Source: CAZYWA01 sp964650975 [NCBI: uncultured bacterium] (GTDB lineage Bacteria; JADJOY01). Taken from it: DNA of 18,652 bases. How positions within the stretch are numbered: position 1 is the stretch's first letter; every line of letters begins with the position of its first letter. A program made the position numbers and the translations under genes. This document shows, piece after piece, positions 1 through 7,689 of the stretch. The notes under the pieces were generated by a model. That model searched no databases, had not been told where the DNA came from, and saw nothing but the letters and a program-made list of their open reading frames with translations. The DNA is taken from contig CAZYWA010000103.1 of NCBI GenBank assembly GCA_964650975.1, positions 1-18,652 of the forward strand, in the 5' to 3' direction.

Positions 1-1
1 C

Positions 2-1456
2 GAGCGCATCGCCGCCGCCGACCGCATCCGGCTCGAGCTCTTCTGGCTGCCGGCGCTCGGTCTGGGCTGGTACTTCGCGCAGCACATCTTTCGCCACCTG
101 AGCATCGCCGCAGGCGTGGGCGTGGGCGGCGGCAGCCTGGTCTACGGCGCGGTGCTCCTCGAGCCGAACGCCGAGGTGTTCGCGAGCCACCGCTGGCGGC
201 GGCTCGGTGTCGACTGGGCGAACGAGCTGGCACCTCACTTCGCGACCGCGGCGCGGATGCTGGGACGCGCAACCAATCCCGGCTCCGGCACGATGGATCG
301 ATACCTGGAGCGCGCCGCCGCGGCGCTCGGCGCGAGCAGCAGCTTCGGGCCCACGCCCAACGGCATCTACTTCGGGCCCGCGGAAGAGTCGCACCCCGAC
401 CCGTACTTCGACGGCCGCGGTCCCGAGCGTGCCGGTTGCTCGTTCTGCGGCCGGTGCCTCACCGGCTGCCCGCACCGCGCCAAGAACACCCTCGACCTCA
501 ACTATCTCCACCTGGCCGAAGGGCTCGGCGCGGTGGTCTTGCCCTACCGGCGCGTGACGCGCCTCGAGCGGGTCCGTGACGGCTATCGGCTCACGACCCG
601 CGATCCGCGCCGCGCGGGCACCTCGCAGCCACCGATCGAGGCCGCCCGGGTGGTGCTCGCCGCCGGGGTGGTGGGAACGCTCGATCTGCTGTTTCGCGCG
701 CGGGATCTGGATCGAACGCTGCCCGCGATCTCGCGCGCGCTCGGGTGCCACGTGTTCACCAACAGCGAGGCGATCGTGGGCGTGGTCCACGACGACCCGC
801 CGCCCGATCTGGTCCACGGCACCTCGATCTCGTCGCACTTCTGGGCCGACGCACGCACCCACATCACTCAGAACCGCTTCGCGCCCGCGTACGACTTCAT
901 GCGCTACTACGTGGCACCGCTGGTCGACGGCACCCGGCCGCTGGCTCGGGCCTGCGCGGGCCTCGCGGCACTCGCCGCGCATCCGGTGCGCGCCACTCGC
1001 GCCTGGCGGATCCGGGACTTCCACCGCCACGTCACCGTGCTCACGGTGATGCAGCACGTGGAGAACGAGATCCAGTTCCGCTTCGGGCGATCGTGGACGT
1101 GGCCTTTCTCGCCGCGTCTCTACTCGGCGCTCCCGGCGGGGCCGAGACCGCCTACGTTTCTTCCCGAGGCCAACGCCGCGGCACGGGCGCTGGCGGAGGC
1201 GAGCGGCGGCGGGCCCGGCAACCGTCCCTTCAACCTCGCGCCCGAGAGCATCGGCAACCAGTCGATCACCGCCCACATCCTGGGCGGCTGTCCGATGGGG
1301 CGCGATTCGAGCGAGGGAGTCATCGACACCTCTCACGAGGTCATCGGCTATCCGGGGCTCTACGTGGTGGACGGTGCCGCGGTCTCGGGAAACGTGGGCG
1401 TCAATCCATCGCTCACGATCACGGCGCTCGCGGAGCGCGCGATGAGCCGGCTCTGA
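2..1456 (+). CDS. GMC-family FAD oxidoreductase (5' partial)
   Basis: Frame 2 is open from the window edge, so the N-terminal FAD-binding dinucleotide fold lies outside; 484 residues are visible. The GVGGGSLVYG segment (visible residues about 39-48) is typical of the cholesterol-oxidase-like branch of glucose-methanol-choline oxidoreductases. A four-cysteine motif, CxxCxxCxxxCP (Cys146, 149, 152 and 156 of the visible part), is followed by RAKNTLDLNYL; a cysteine-rich motif here is a known feature of this branch. The C-terminus carries HILGGCPMG (His near residue 425) and GVNPSLTITALAERAM (Asn near 468), matching the catalytic His and Asn region. By family, it should oxidise an alcohol or sterol-like substrate using FAD; the substrate cannot be read from sequence. 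A GTG at 116 is inside the domain and is not the real start. It ends convergently with the minus-strand lipoprotein gene. Confidence 0.88.
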   Translation, partial: ERIAAADRIRLELFWLPALGLGWYFAQHIFRHLSIAAGVGVGGGSLVYGAVLLEPNAEVFASHRWRRLGVDWANELAPHFATAARMLGRATNPGSGTMDRYLERAAAALGASSSFGPTPNGIYFGPAEESHPDPYFDGRGPERAGCSFCGRCLTGCPHRAKNTLDLNYLHLAEGLGAVVLPYRRVTRLERVRDGYRLTTRDPRRAGTSQPPIEAARVVLAAGVVGTLDLLFRARDLDRTLPAISRALGCHVFTNSEAIVGVVHDDPPPDLVHGTSISSHFWADARTHITQNRFAPAYDFMRYYVAPLVDGTRPLARACAGLAALAAHPVRATRAWRIRDFHRHVTVLTVMQHVENEIQFRFGRSWTWPFSPRLYSALPAGPRPPTFLPEANAAARALAEASGGGPGNRPFNLAPESIGNQSITAHILGGCPMGRDSSEGVIDTSHEVIGYPGLYVVDGAAVSGNVGVNPSLTITALAERAMSRL

Positions 1457-1462
1457 TCTCCC

Positions 1463-1564
1463 GGGGGGCTGTTCCAGCCCCCCGCCCCACGAAAAGTGCG
1501 ATTTTCGTGGGGCCCCACCCCCAAGTCGGCTCGCTGCGCTCGCCGGGCGCCTCTCGGCGCCGGG
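1463..1564 (+). repeat. Intergenic hairpin repeat, copy 1
   Basis: This starts seven bases after the GMC stop codon. Hairpin A is GGGGGGCTG / CAGCCCCCC (1463-1471 with 1475-1483, loop TTC). Hairpin B is CCCCACGAAAA / TTTTCGTGGGG (1485-1495 with 1502-1512). The conserved core GGGGCCCCAC begins at 1509, and hairpin C is GGCGCC / GGCGCC (1546-1551 with 1556-1561, loop TCTC). The same order occurs at 11097-11202, and in shortened form near 16153-16290. Between convergent genes it could end transcripts from both sides, but there is no clear T-run after the stems, so a terminator role is an inference. Confidence 0.75.
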
Positions 1565-1581
1565 CCGAGATCCGGGCGGGC

Positions 1582-1627
1582 AGTCGGTTCGGGGATGACG
1601 CCGATCGGAAACGTCCCCGAACCGACT
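1582..1627. terminator. 14-bp perfect inverted repeat between convergent genes
   Basis: AGTCGGTTCGGGGA (1582-1595) is the exact reverse complement of TCCCCGAACCGACT (1614-1627), with an 18-base loop. It lies between the GMC oxidoreductase end (1456) and the lipoprotein stop (1658, minus strand), a natural site for a bidirectional terminator. No T-tract flanks it. The role is inferred; the dyad is directly visible. Confidence 0.5.
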
Positions 1628-1657
1628 GACGAGGGATGCCTTGCACGCGCTGAGCGC

Positions 1658-3232
1658 TCACGGCGCGGGCGCGGGGCAACCGGGGAGTACGCCGTCCGGC
1701 GGCGGCGTGGGGCCGGGGTCGGTGGGGCACGAGTCGCAGGCGTCGCCGAAGCCGTCGCCGTCGGTGTCGGTCTGATCGGAGTTCGCGACGTCCGGGCAGT
1801 TGTCGCACGCGTCGCCCACCCCGTCGCCGTCGGCATCGGCCTGATCGGTGTTCGGGACGGTCGGGCAGTTGTCGTCGCAGCCGACGCGCCCGCCCGGAGC
1901 GCACACGTGGTCGCCCGCGATTCCCGAGCCGTCGCCGTCGTCGCACACGTCGTCGTGGTCCGAGTCGAGACAGGTCGCGTTGAGGTCGCAGGCATCGCCC
2001 ACGCCGTCGCCATCGGTGTCCTTCTGGTCCTCGTTGGGTGTCGTCGGGCAGTTGTCGCAGGCGTCGCCGACACCGTCGCCGTCGGTGTCGGTCTGGTCCG
2101 GGTTCGCGACGCTGGGGCAGTTGTCGCAGGCGTCGCCGATGCCGTCGCCGTCCGTGTCGACCTGGAAGTGGTTGGGCGTCGTGGGGCAATTGTCGTCGCA
2201 ACCGAGCAGCATGCCGCCGGTGCACGGATGGTCGCCGACGACTCCGCTGCCGTCACCGTCGTCGCAGATCAGGTCACCGTCGGTATCGACGCAGTTGGGC
2301 GTGGTATCGCACGCGTCCCCGATGCCGTCGCCGTCGGTGTCCTTCTGGTCCGCATTGGGTGTCATCGGGCAGTTGTCGCAGGCATCGCCGACGCCGTCGG
2401 CATCGCTGTCGAGCTGCTCCGGGTTCTTCACGGTGGGACAGTTGTCACACGCGTCGCCGACGCCATCGCCATCGCTGTCGCGTTGATCGGGGTCCGCTAC
2501 CGCCGGGCACACGTCCTCCGACGTGGGAACGCCATCGCCGTCCGGATCGTCGAGAACCGCCGGCGGCGGCACCTCGCCCACCTGGCCCAGCGCGGTGCGA
2601 ACCGGCGATCCCTCGGCGCCCAGGCTCTGGCTGGTGACGTCGTCGACCTGCTTGGGAAGCGCTTCCGCGACCGAATCCTTGAGGGCCACCAGGCTGCAGA
2701 TCGACTGCACGCCGCCCACGTCGTGCGACGAGAGCGAGTCGAGCGCGCGCCCGGCGCTCTGCAGCGCGGAGACCACCAGCAGCGTGCAGGACTCGCTGCT
2801 CACCGACCAGTCGGCGCTGAACACGTGCGCATCCGGCTGGATCTCGCCCTGGAGCAGCATCGCGCGCAGCGGCAGCGAGCCGGCCTGTCCCACCACTTGG
2901 TAGCGGGCGCCCACCGCGATGCCATCCGAGGCGAGCTCGATGCCATAGCAGCCGTTGGCGTCGGTGACGCCCACCGCCAGATCCTGGGACGCTTCCGGTT
3001 GCTCCGCGTCGACGACATGCACCACCACTCCGGCGGGTGCCGCGGCGCCGGACTTCGCGGTGCCGAGCAAGCCGCAGCCGACCACCCGCGCCGGCAGAAT
3101 CGGTTCGGGCGGGACCGGATTGGGGCTCGTGCCGGAGCAGCTGCTGAACGACGCCGCGAGCCACACGACACCCACGGCCCATGCCAGCGACCACCAGAGC
3201 CGCGCCGGCCGCAGCGCCTTACGCCCGGACAT
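1658..3232 (-). CDS. Thrombospondin type-3 repeat lipoprotein
   Basis: This encodes 524 residues. The start at 3232 (MSGRKALRP) is preferred to an upstream in-frame start because GAGGTG stands just before it and a hydrophobic signal segment follows (residues about 13-29). Cys32 in FSSC is a plausible, slightly atypical lipobox cysteine. Residues about 50-120 look like a carboxypeptidase-regulatory or CNA-B-like beta domain; about 130-225 are unassigned. From residue 230 to the end there are DxDGDGxGDACDNC repeats, the calcium-binding thrombospondin type-3 type, with eight GDACD-type units (cysteines 262, 285, 308, 369, 392, 415, 476 and 499). It is probably exported and lipid-anchored at the cell envelope. 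The start overlaps the end of the upstream regulator gene by 14 bases, so the two are likely co-transcribed. The exact function is unknown. Confidence 0.88.
   Translation of the reverse strand: MSGRKALRPARLWWSLAWAVGVVWLAASFSSCSGTSPNPVPPEPILPARVVGCGLLGTAKSGAAAPAGVVVHVVDAEQPEASQDLAVGVTDANGCYGIELASDGIAVGARYQVVGQAGSLPLRAMLLQGEIQPDAHVFSADWSVSSESCTLLVVSALQSAGRALDSLSSHDVGGVQSICSLVALKDSVAEALPKQVDDVTSQSLGAEGSPVRTALGQVGEVPPPAVLDDPDGDGVPTSEDVCPAVADPDQRDSDGDGVGDACDNCPTVKNPEQLDSDADGVGDACDNCPMTPNADQKDTDGDGIGDACDTTPNCVDTDGDLICDDGDGSGVVGDHPCTGGMLLGCDDNCPTTPNHFQVDTDGDGIGDACDNCPSVANPDQTDTDGDGVGDACDNCPTTPNEDQKDTDGDGVGDACDLNATCLDSDHDDVCDDGDGSGIAGDHVCAPGGRVGCDDNCPTVPNTDQADADGDGVGDACDNCPDVANSDQTDTDGDGFGDACDSCPTDPGPTPPPDGVLPGCPAPAP
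1661..2545 (-). repeat. Coding TSP3 array with a 321-bp higher-order period
   Basis: Within the lipoprotein gene, 23-residue TSP3 units are grouped in threes and separated by a 38-residue spacer (CDDGDGSG...GDH...GCDDNCP), giving a 107-residue super-unit. Cysteines 262/369/476, 285/392/499 and 308/415 are exactly 107 residues apart. In DNA, the word cttctggtcc recurs at 2021 and 2342, 321 bases apart. The third block is cut short after two units by the stop. Confidence 0.85.
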
Positions 3233-4868
3233 GTCCACCTCGAGGCGCGCCGCGAAGCACCGGATAGGCCTTCTCGAGCTCCCGGAAGGATTGCCGCGCC
3301 TGCCGCGACGCCGCGACGCTCGCGTCCACTTCTTCGTTCGCGTGCCCGAGCGCCGCATGCTTGCTCGCTCGATAGCCCTCCGCCAAGCGCGTCACCTGTT
3401 CGCGGGGCGCGCGCCGCAACGCGGCCCATCCGGCGAGCCGCCCGCTCGCCAGCGCCAGGTGAATCTCGAGGAGCGGTAGCTCGAAGGGTGTGACACCGGG
3501 CTCCGCGAGCAACCGGGTCAAGGCGTTTCGCGTTTCCTCCAGCCATCGCGTGGCCGCGTCACCGGACGGTCCGGCGAGGCGCTTCGCCGACACGTCCGCA
3601 TCGTCCGATACCGAGAGCGCCGCCAGCGCCAGCTGCTCCCGGCAGTACGCCGAACGTACCTGCGCCGAGCACTCCCAGCGCCGCTGGCCGAGCGCGCGAT
3701 AGGCGGTGGCGGCGCTCTCGAGCAGCGCCAGCGACTTGGCATGATCGCCCGCCAGCTCGTGATGGCGCGCCAGCCAGTCCTCGACGTAGGCGGCCCCCAT
3801 GGCGACGCCCATGGTGCGGTAGTCGGCGCGAGCGCGAGAGAGGCGCGCCGCGACGTCCTGCCACTCGGCCTCCCACGTGGCGTCGCGCGACCCGGCGGGC
3901 ACGCCGCGCAATCGCTCGTGGTGCCGAGCCGCGCGGCGCACCTCGAGGTGCACCCGTCCCTGGGTGTACCCCGCCACGTCGAGCAGCCGGATCGCGCGGT
4001 CGACGCGCTGCTCGCCTTCGGGCGCCATCCCTTCGGGATGTTCCGAGGCCTCCGCCGCCACCTCCAGGTATTCGAGCAGCCCGGCGACGATCAGGTCGGC
4101 GCGCAGCTCCTCGACCGGCGACGCTTCCAGCGCGTCGAGCGCCTGCTGCACGCAGCCCTTCACGCGTAGCGGCGCCTCGCCGAGCTGATGCAGCAGCACG
4201 CCGCGCATGTAGTCGATCTCGGGGATCGGATGATCGGCGCGCAGCCGGTCGAGCACCGCGAGCGCCTCGGCAGGCTTGGCGGCGAGCTCGTAGGCCACCG
4301 CGAAGCGTTGCGCCTCCTCGACGATCCGCGCGCGCATCGACGCGGACAGCGAGCGTCCCGCGTCGGAGAGCTCGAGCTCCTCGCAAACCTGACGGATGAG
4401 CGCCGGCGCGAACGGCAGGATCCATCCGGCCGCCGGCGCGCCGTGGACCGCGCCGAAAGCGCGCGCCCGCACCAGCGCCGCGACCCACCGCCCGACGGTG
4501 TCCTTCGCGGTGAGCGCGCGCCAGGCACCCGCGCCGGTCTCGGGCAGCGCCACCGTGGCGCGATCCGCGGAGGCGCGCAGCAGCCGCGACGCGGAGACCA
4601 GCCAGGCCCGGTCGAGGCGCCGGTGGACCTCGCCCTGGCCGTCGCCGAGCGCCGCGGCGAGCACGTCCACCACGGCGACACCGAGCGCCTCGCTGAGCCG
4701 CACCACCAGCGACAGCGCGCCGAAGTCGAGCCGTCCCGACTCGAGCAGCGACAGCTTGGGTTGCGGCGCGCCCACCGCATCCGCGGCGCCGCGCTGCGAG
4801 AGCCCGCGATCCTTGCGCAACTCGCGCAGCAATGCCCCGATGCGGGCACTCAGCTCTCGAGGCTTCAT
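3219..4868 (-). CDS. XRE-family regulator with long helical (TPR-like) C-terminus
   Basis: This encodes 549 residues from the ATG at 4868, preceded by GGGTGAG three bases upstream. A GTG eight codons upstream (4892) is possible but lies inside a stable hairpin. Residues about 8-65 form a Cro/C1-type helix-turn-helix ([19 protein letters not shown], then a recognition stretch [11 protein letters not shown]). The rest is rich in alanine, leucine and arginine, and looks like repeated helical pairs of the TPR/SARP-associated kind, as in peptide- or protein-sensing XRE regulators. No enzymatic motif is seen. It is co-directional with, and overlaps, the TSP3 lipoprotein gene, and is divergent from the small gene at 5203; either could be its target. 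The candidate operator at 5128-5147 would allow control of the divergent promoter. The sensed signal is unknown. Confidence 0.8.
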   Translation of the reverse strand: MKPRELSARIGALLRELRKDRGLSQRGAADAVGAPQPKLSLLESGRLDFGALSLVVRLSEALGVAVVDVLAAALGDGQGEVHRRLDRAWLVSASRLLRASADRATVALPETGAGAWRALTAKDTVGRWVAALVRARAFGAVHGAPAAGWILPFAPALIRQVCEELELSDAGRSLSASMRARIVEEAQRFAVAYELAAKPAEALAVLDRLRADHPIPEIDYMRGVLLHQLGEAPLRVKGCVQQALDALEASPVEELRADLIVAGLLEYLEVAAEASEHPEGMAPEGEQRVDRAIRLLDVAGYTQGRVHLEVRRAARHHERLRGVPAGSRDATWEAEWQDVAARLSRARADYRTMGVAMGAAYVEDWLARHHELAGDHAKSLALLESAATAYRALGQRRWECSAQVRSAYCREQLALAALSVSDDADVSAKRLAGPSGDAATRWLEETRNALTRLLAEPGVTPFELPLLEIHLALASGRLAGWAALRRAPREQVTRLAEGYRASKHAALGHANEEVDASVAASRQARQSFRELEKAYPVLRGAPRGGHVRA

Positions 4869-4875
4869 CGACTCA

Positions 4876-4919
4876 CCCGAGTCTTGGGCCACCTGCGGGC
4901 GAAACCCGCGTGGCTCGGG
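4876..4919 (-). promoter_or_regulatory. Leader hairpin that could mask the regulator's RBS
   Basis: On the minus strand the leader has nested stems: CCCGAG with CTCGGG (4914-4919 with 4876-4881), GCCAC with GTGGC (4910-4914 with 4888-4892) and GCGGG with CCCGC (4905-4909 with 4895-4899). C4914 can pair in only one of the two outer stems. The CTCGGG arm shares its GGG with the GGGTGAG ribosome-binding sequence just before the ATG at 4868, so closing the stem would hide it. Pairing is seen directly; regulation is inferred. Confidence 0.45.
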
Positions 4920-4935
4920 CTTTTCACGAGGCGGA

Positions 4936-5090
4936 GGGGGTGAAGATCCCCCGGGAAGAACAACCGACCGCCCGCGTTCCCGGCACGTGTCCTAGTCGAA
5001 GGCCCGGGGGTGCGTCCAGCCACCATGGCTGGGTCTCCCGGGCATCCACGAGCCCCCGCTGGGGCAGTGCCGATGGCGCGGGCGGTCGGT
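4936..5090. other. Large foldable element, candidate structured RNA
   Basis: A perfect 14-bp stem pairs ACCGACCGCCCGCG (4963-4976) with CGCGGGCGGTCGGT (5077-5090). Inside it, GGCAC pairs with GTGCC to close a multiloop that carries GCCCC/GGGGC with loop CGCT, and a two-part arm made of GCCCGGG/CCCGGGC then CCAGCC/GGCTGG with loop ACCAT. A further hairpin, GGGGG/CCCCC, sits at 4936-4952. The multi-branched fold is unusual for ordinary intergenic DNA. On the minus strand it would lie in the 5' leader of the XRE regulator, upstream of the RBS-masking hairpin. I recognise no known riboswitch or ribozyme consensus on either strand. Confidence 0.4.
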
Positions 5091-5123
5091 GCATGGGACG
5101 ATCATGCCACGACTCTTTCTGAT

Positions 5124-5155
5124 TTGCAATCACAATCGATACTGATTTAATATCA
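5124..5155 (+). promoter_or_regulatory. Candidate promoter with overlapping operator dyad
   Basis: The stretch 5104-5157 is strikingly AT-rich for this window. TTGCAA (5124-5129) could be a -35 and TAATAT (5148-5153) a -10, 18 bases apart, reading toward the gene at 5203. Between them lies a dyad, AATCA-ca-ATCGAT-ac-TGATT (5128-5147), centred on ATCGAT with 16 of 20 positions symmetric. A smaller one, TGAT-TTAAT-ATCA, is at 5143-5155. An operator overlapping a promoter is the usual arrangement for XRE regulators. Function is inferred. Confidence 0.45.
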
Positions 5156-5202
5156 CCCGTGCGACGGCGACGGAGGGGGGAGCGCCCCGCGCGGAGGTGC
5201 CC

Positions 5203-5571
5203 ATGCGATTCCAGGAGATCCACCGGCAACCCGACGAACCTCCCTCGGTCCGCAAGCTGTTCTCGGAGCGAGGCCTGTGGGAGCTGGTGGTGGAGCGAGA
5301 CGGTCACGGCCTGCGACTCGATCTGTGGTGGACCGCGTGGCCGTACGCGCGCGTGGTCGGCTACTGCATGAGCCTCGAACCCGGGCGCGACCAGCAGGTC
5401 GTGGACGCGATCATCCACGCGCTCGACTCGGTGCCCGAGGAAGCGCGCGGCTGGGACGTCGAGCTCTACCTTCCGCCCGCCGAGCCCGAGTCGCACCCGG
5501 TGGACCCGCGCACCTTCGCCACCCTCCCTCGCTTCACTGGATCGGCTTCGGGCCCGGCCCAGGGCGGCTGA
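5203..5571 (+). CDS. Small protein of unknown function
   Basis: This encodes 122 residues from the ATG at 5203. GGAGG at 5193-5197 gives a five-base spacing and supports this start over the in-frame GTG at 5197, which overlaps the GGAGG. No signal peptide or membrane segment is evident, so it is probably cytoplasmic. It is acidic and tryptophan-rich in places (LDLWWTAWPYARVVGYC, ARGWDVELYLPP), with a proline-rich tail. I do not recognise the family. It is the first gene after the AT-rich promoter island and is divergent from the XRE regulator, so control by that regulator is a reasonable guess. The stop codon sits in the loop of a hairpin. Confidence 0.7.
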   Translation: MRFQEIHRQPDEPPSVRKLFSERGLWELVVERDGHGLRLDLWWTAWPYARVVGYCMSLEPGRDQQVVDAIIHALDSVPEEARGWDVELYLPPAEPESHPVDPRTFATLPRFTGSASGPAQGG

Positions 5572-5584
5572 GCCGCCTCCTGGG
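5558..5584 (+). terminator. Hairpin with the stop codon in its loop
   Basis: CCCAG-GGCGGC (5558-5568) pairs with GCCGCC-tc-CTGGG (5572-5584), and the loop is exactly the TGA stop codon of the preceding gene. No T-tract follows, so it may be a 3'-end stabiliser or a weak terminator rather than a classical intrinsic terminator. Confidence 0.4.
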
Positions 5585-5649
5585 GCTCTCTCCCGCGCTC
5601 CTCGTTCGCGTCTCAGCCGCCGCTTCCGGCCGGCCCATCGAGGTCGTGC

Positions 5650-7689
5650 GTGCCGGGTTGGTCCCTCCGGGCCCTCTCCGCCGCCATCGCCGCGGCGATC
5701 GCGGTCTTGCCGTGCGGATCGTTCGGAGCCCGCGCTGCTCGCGCCGAAGAGCCGCCCTGGAGCGTGGTGCTCGACGATCGCACCCAGGCCGCGAGCTACC
5801 GCTGGTCGCCGAGCGGCACGGCGGGAGCCGGGCTCTATCGCGGCGACGATCTCTTCTTCGCGCCCTTCACGACCGCCGCCGTCGATCGCGACCAAGGCGA
5901 GACCAAGTGGGGACTCGCGGCTTCGCTCTTCTGGCTCGACGGTGAGCCCTACATCGAGAGCGAGAACCGCGACGGCGCGCTGCGCACCTTCCTCTCCGGT
6001 TACGTCTCGGCGCCACTGGCCGAGCTCGCGGACACCAGCACTTCCTGGGGCCGTTTACGCATCGGTACCCGCTACGGAGCGCGCCTCGACGTCGAGCACG
6101 TCTTTCCGGAACTGAGCGCAGGCGCGGCGCTCGGGGTACTGCTCTCGCCTTCCGACCATCTCGATCTCTTCCTCCATCTGAGCCCCACCGCGCGCTTTCC
6201 CGACGCGAACTACAGCCTCGCCACCTCGCACGTCGATCTGCTGTTGGTGCCCGAGCCGTGGATCGCGGCCGACGCCGGGTTGCGGCTCCTCCCGTCACAC
6301 GGACCGGAGCGCGTCGAGGTCTCGCTGCGCGGCGCGCTCGGCAGCACCACCAGCGAGGTGGGCGCGAGGATCGAGGCCGAGCTGGGAGCGGGCGTGGTGA
6401 CGGCGACCGATCTCACGCTCACGCGGGCGTACGGCGGGACGGTCGACCGGCGCATTGCCGAACCACACGTCGACTGGCTGGGAGCGCCGTCCTTCGAGCT
6501 CATGGGCGAGACCGTGAACGCGGTACCGGGCCTCGGCGCACGCGTGGGATCGGACCGCTTCGGCACGGTCGAGGAGCAGGTGCTCGAGATTCACGCCGCG
6601 GTGACACTCACCTGGGGACCCACGGTGCGCGCCGTGACCGGCTACCGCGCCGACGCGGGTCGGATCCACGATCGATCCGCCCGCTACGACTTCGGGCCGG
6701 AGGAGCAGCGCTTCCTCGACACCGCGGTGCGGGTGCGCGACTCGGCCGGCGCGCTGGTGAAGCGCCTCGACCGCGCGATCGCGGAGCTGGGATCGGAGTC
6801 GCCCGAGGCGGTGGCGCGCGCGATCCAGCTGGTGGACCAGAGCAGCCACGTGCTGGGCGCGCTGGCGCGAGTTCTCGACCAGGCGCGCCAGGCGCTGGGC
6901 GCCAAGGATCCCGACGTCGCGCGCCTGCTCCACGACGCCTCGAGCTCGCTGCGCGGCGCCGCATCCGGTCTCCAGCAGCTGGCCACCGACCCCGCCCACG
7001 CCGCGCAGGCCGTGCTGGGTGCCTTGAAGCCGGTGCGGCGGGCGATCGACGAAGCGTTCAACGATCCGATCCTGGGCGGCGCCAGCCTCGACGACATGAT
7101 CACCGGTCTCGACACCGTCCCCCATGCCTTCACCGAGGAGCTGGGCGCCGAGGAGATCAACGGGCTCATCCACAATCTCGCCCACGACAAGCACTTCGGA
7201 TTCCTGCTCTCCGAGATCGACGTGCTGCTGCTCGCCGACTGGAAGGACCGCAGCGCTCGCGGGCTCGAGCCGGTGACCGCGAACGACGTGTTCCGGTTCT
7301 TCTCCAACCAGCTCGCCGACCAGACCCTGGGGCTCCTGAAGGACGGCCTCGGTGCCCTGGCCGACGAGTACAAGGACCATCCCGAAGCCGTGCTGCGGCG
7401 CGTGCCCGGCCCCAGCCAGGCTTCGGCGCGGCGTTTCTTCGACGCGCTCGCGACCCTCAAGGCCAAGGATTTGATCGACGAGAACGCGCTCCGCCAGCTG
7501 CTTCCCGACAACACCCTGACCCAGGACACCGCCATCACGGTCGCCAACCTGATCAACGGCAAGGTACTGCGCGCGCGGCAGGCACTCACCGATTTCCGGA
7601 CCCGCCTCACCGTGCGCGGCGGCTCGAGCATCGACCAGATCCTGGACCAAGATCTCGACAGCGACTGGGAGCGCCTCCCCGCCCGTTGA
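5650..7689 (+). CDS. Secreted protein of unknown function, beta-rich then helical
   Basis: This encodes 679 residues from a GTG at 5650; no better start is obvious, and the ribosome-binding site is weak. An N-terminal hydrophobic segment (residues about 6-22) ends in ARAARAEE, a plausible Sec signal peptide with cleavage near residue 32. Residues about 40-345 alternate short hydrophobic and polar stretches with many aromatics and glycines (GLYRGDDLFF, WGLAASLFW, RLRIGTRYGARLDV), which suggests beta structure, possibly barrel- or porin-like. From about 350 to the end it is strongly helical and polar, with few aromatics. I do not recognise either part. It is likely periplasmic or outer-membrane-associated. 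It precedes glf by 354 bases and may or may not share its transcript. Confidence 0.72.
   Translation: MPGWSLRALSAAIAAAIAVLPCGSFGARAARAEEPPWSVVLDDRTQAASYRWSPSGTAGAGLYRGDDLFFAPFTTAAVDRDQGETKWGLAASLFWLDGEPYIESENRDGALRTFLSGYVSAPLAELADTSTSWGRLRIGTRYGARLDVEHVFPELSAGAALGVLLSPSDHLDLFLHLSPTARFPDANYSLATSHVDLLLVPEPWIAADAGLRLLPSHGPERVEVSLRGALGSTTSEVGARIEAELGAGVVTATDLTLTRAYGGTVDRRIAEPHVDWLGAPSFELMGETVNAVPGLGARVGSDRFGTVEEQVLEIHAAVTLTWGPTVRAVTGYRADAGRIHDRSARYDFGPEEQRFLDTAVRVRDSAGALVKRLDRAIAELGSESPEAVARAIQLVDQSSHVLGALARVLDQARQALGAKDPDVARLLHDASSSLRGAASGLQQLATDPAHAAQAVLGALKPVRRAIDEAFNDPILGGASLDDMITGLDTVPHAFTEELGAEEINGLIHNLAHDKHFGFLLSEIDVLLLADWKDRSARGLEPVTANDVFRFFSNQLADQTLGLLKDGLGALADEYKDHPEAVLRRVPGPSQASARRFFDALATLKAKDLIDENALRQLLPDNTLTQDTAITVANLINGKVLRARQALTDFRTRLTVRGGSSIDQILDQDLDSDWERLPAR

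Noticed and set aside
1740-2500. Regularly spaced DNA repeats resembling a CRISPR or minisatellite array
   Set aside because: The period and sequence follow TSP3 codons; there are no identical repeats with unique spacers.
1496-3493. A 665-codon plus-strand frame antisense to the TSP3 gene
   Set aside because: Its Val/Ala repeats are the mirror of the TSP3 coding repeats, and the real reading frame has a signal peptide and TSP3 motifs.
4895-4909. tRNA or tmRNA T-arm-like hairpin (GCGGG TTTCG CCCGC on the minus strand)
   Set aside because: The loop is five bases and lacks the TTCRA pattern; no acceptor, D or anticodon arms are nearby.
4963-5090. Possible cobalamin riboswitch (GGGAGACCC resembling part of the B12 box on the minus strand)
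   Set aside because: The other conserved blocks, including the full B12 box and the GGTGAAA-type segment, are absent, and the downstream gene is a regulator with no cobalamin link.
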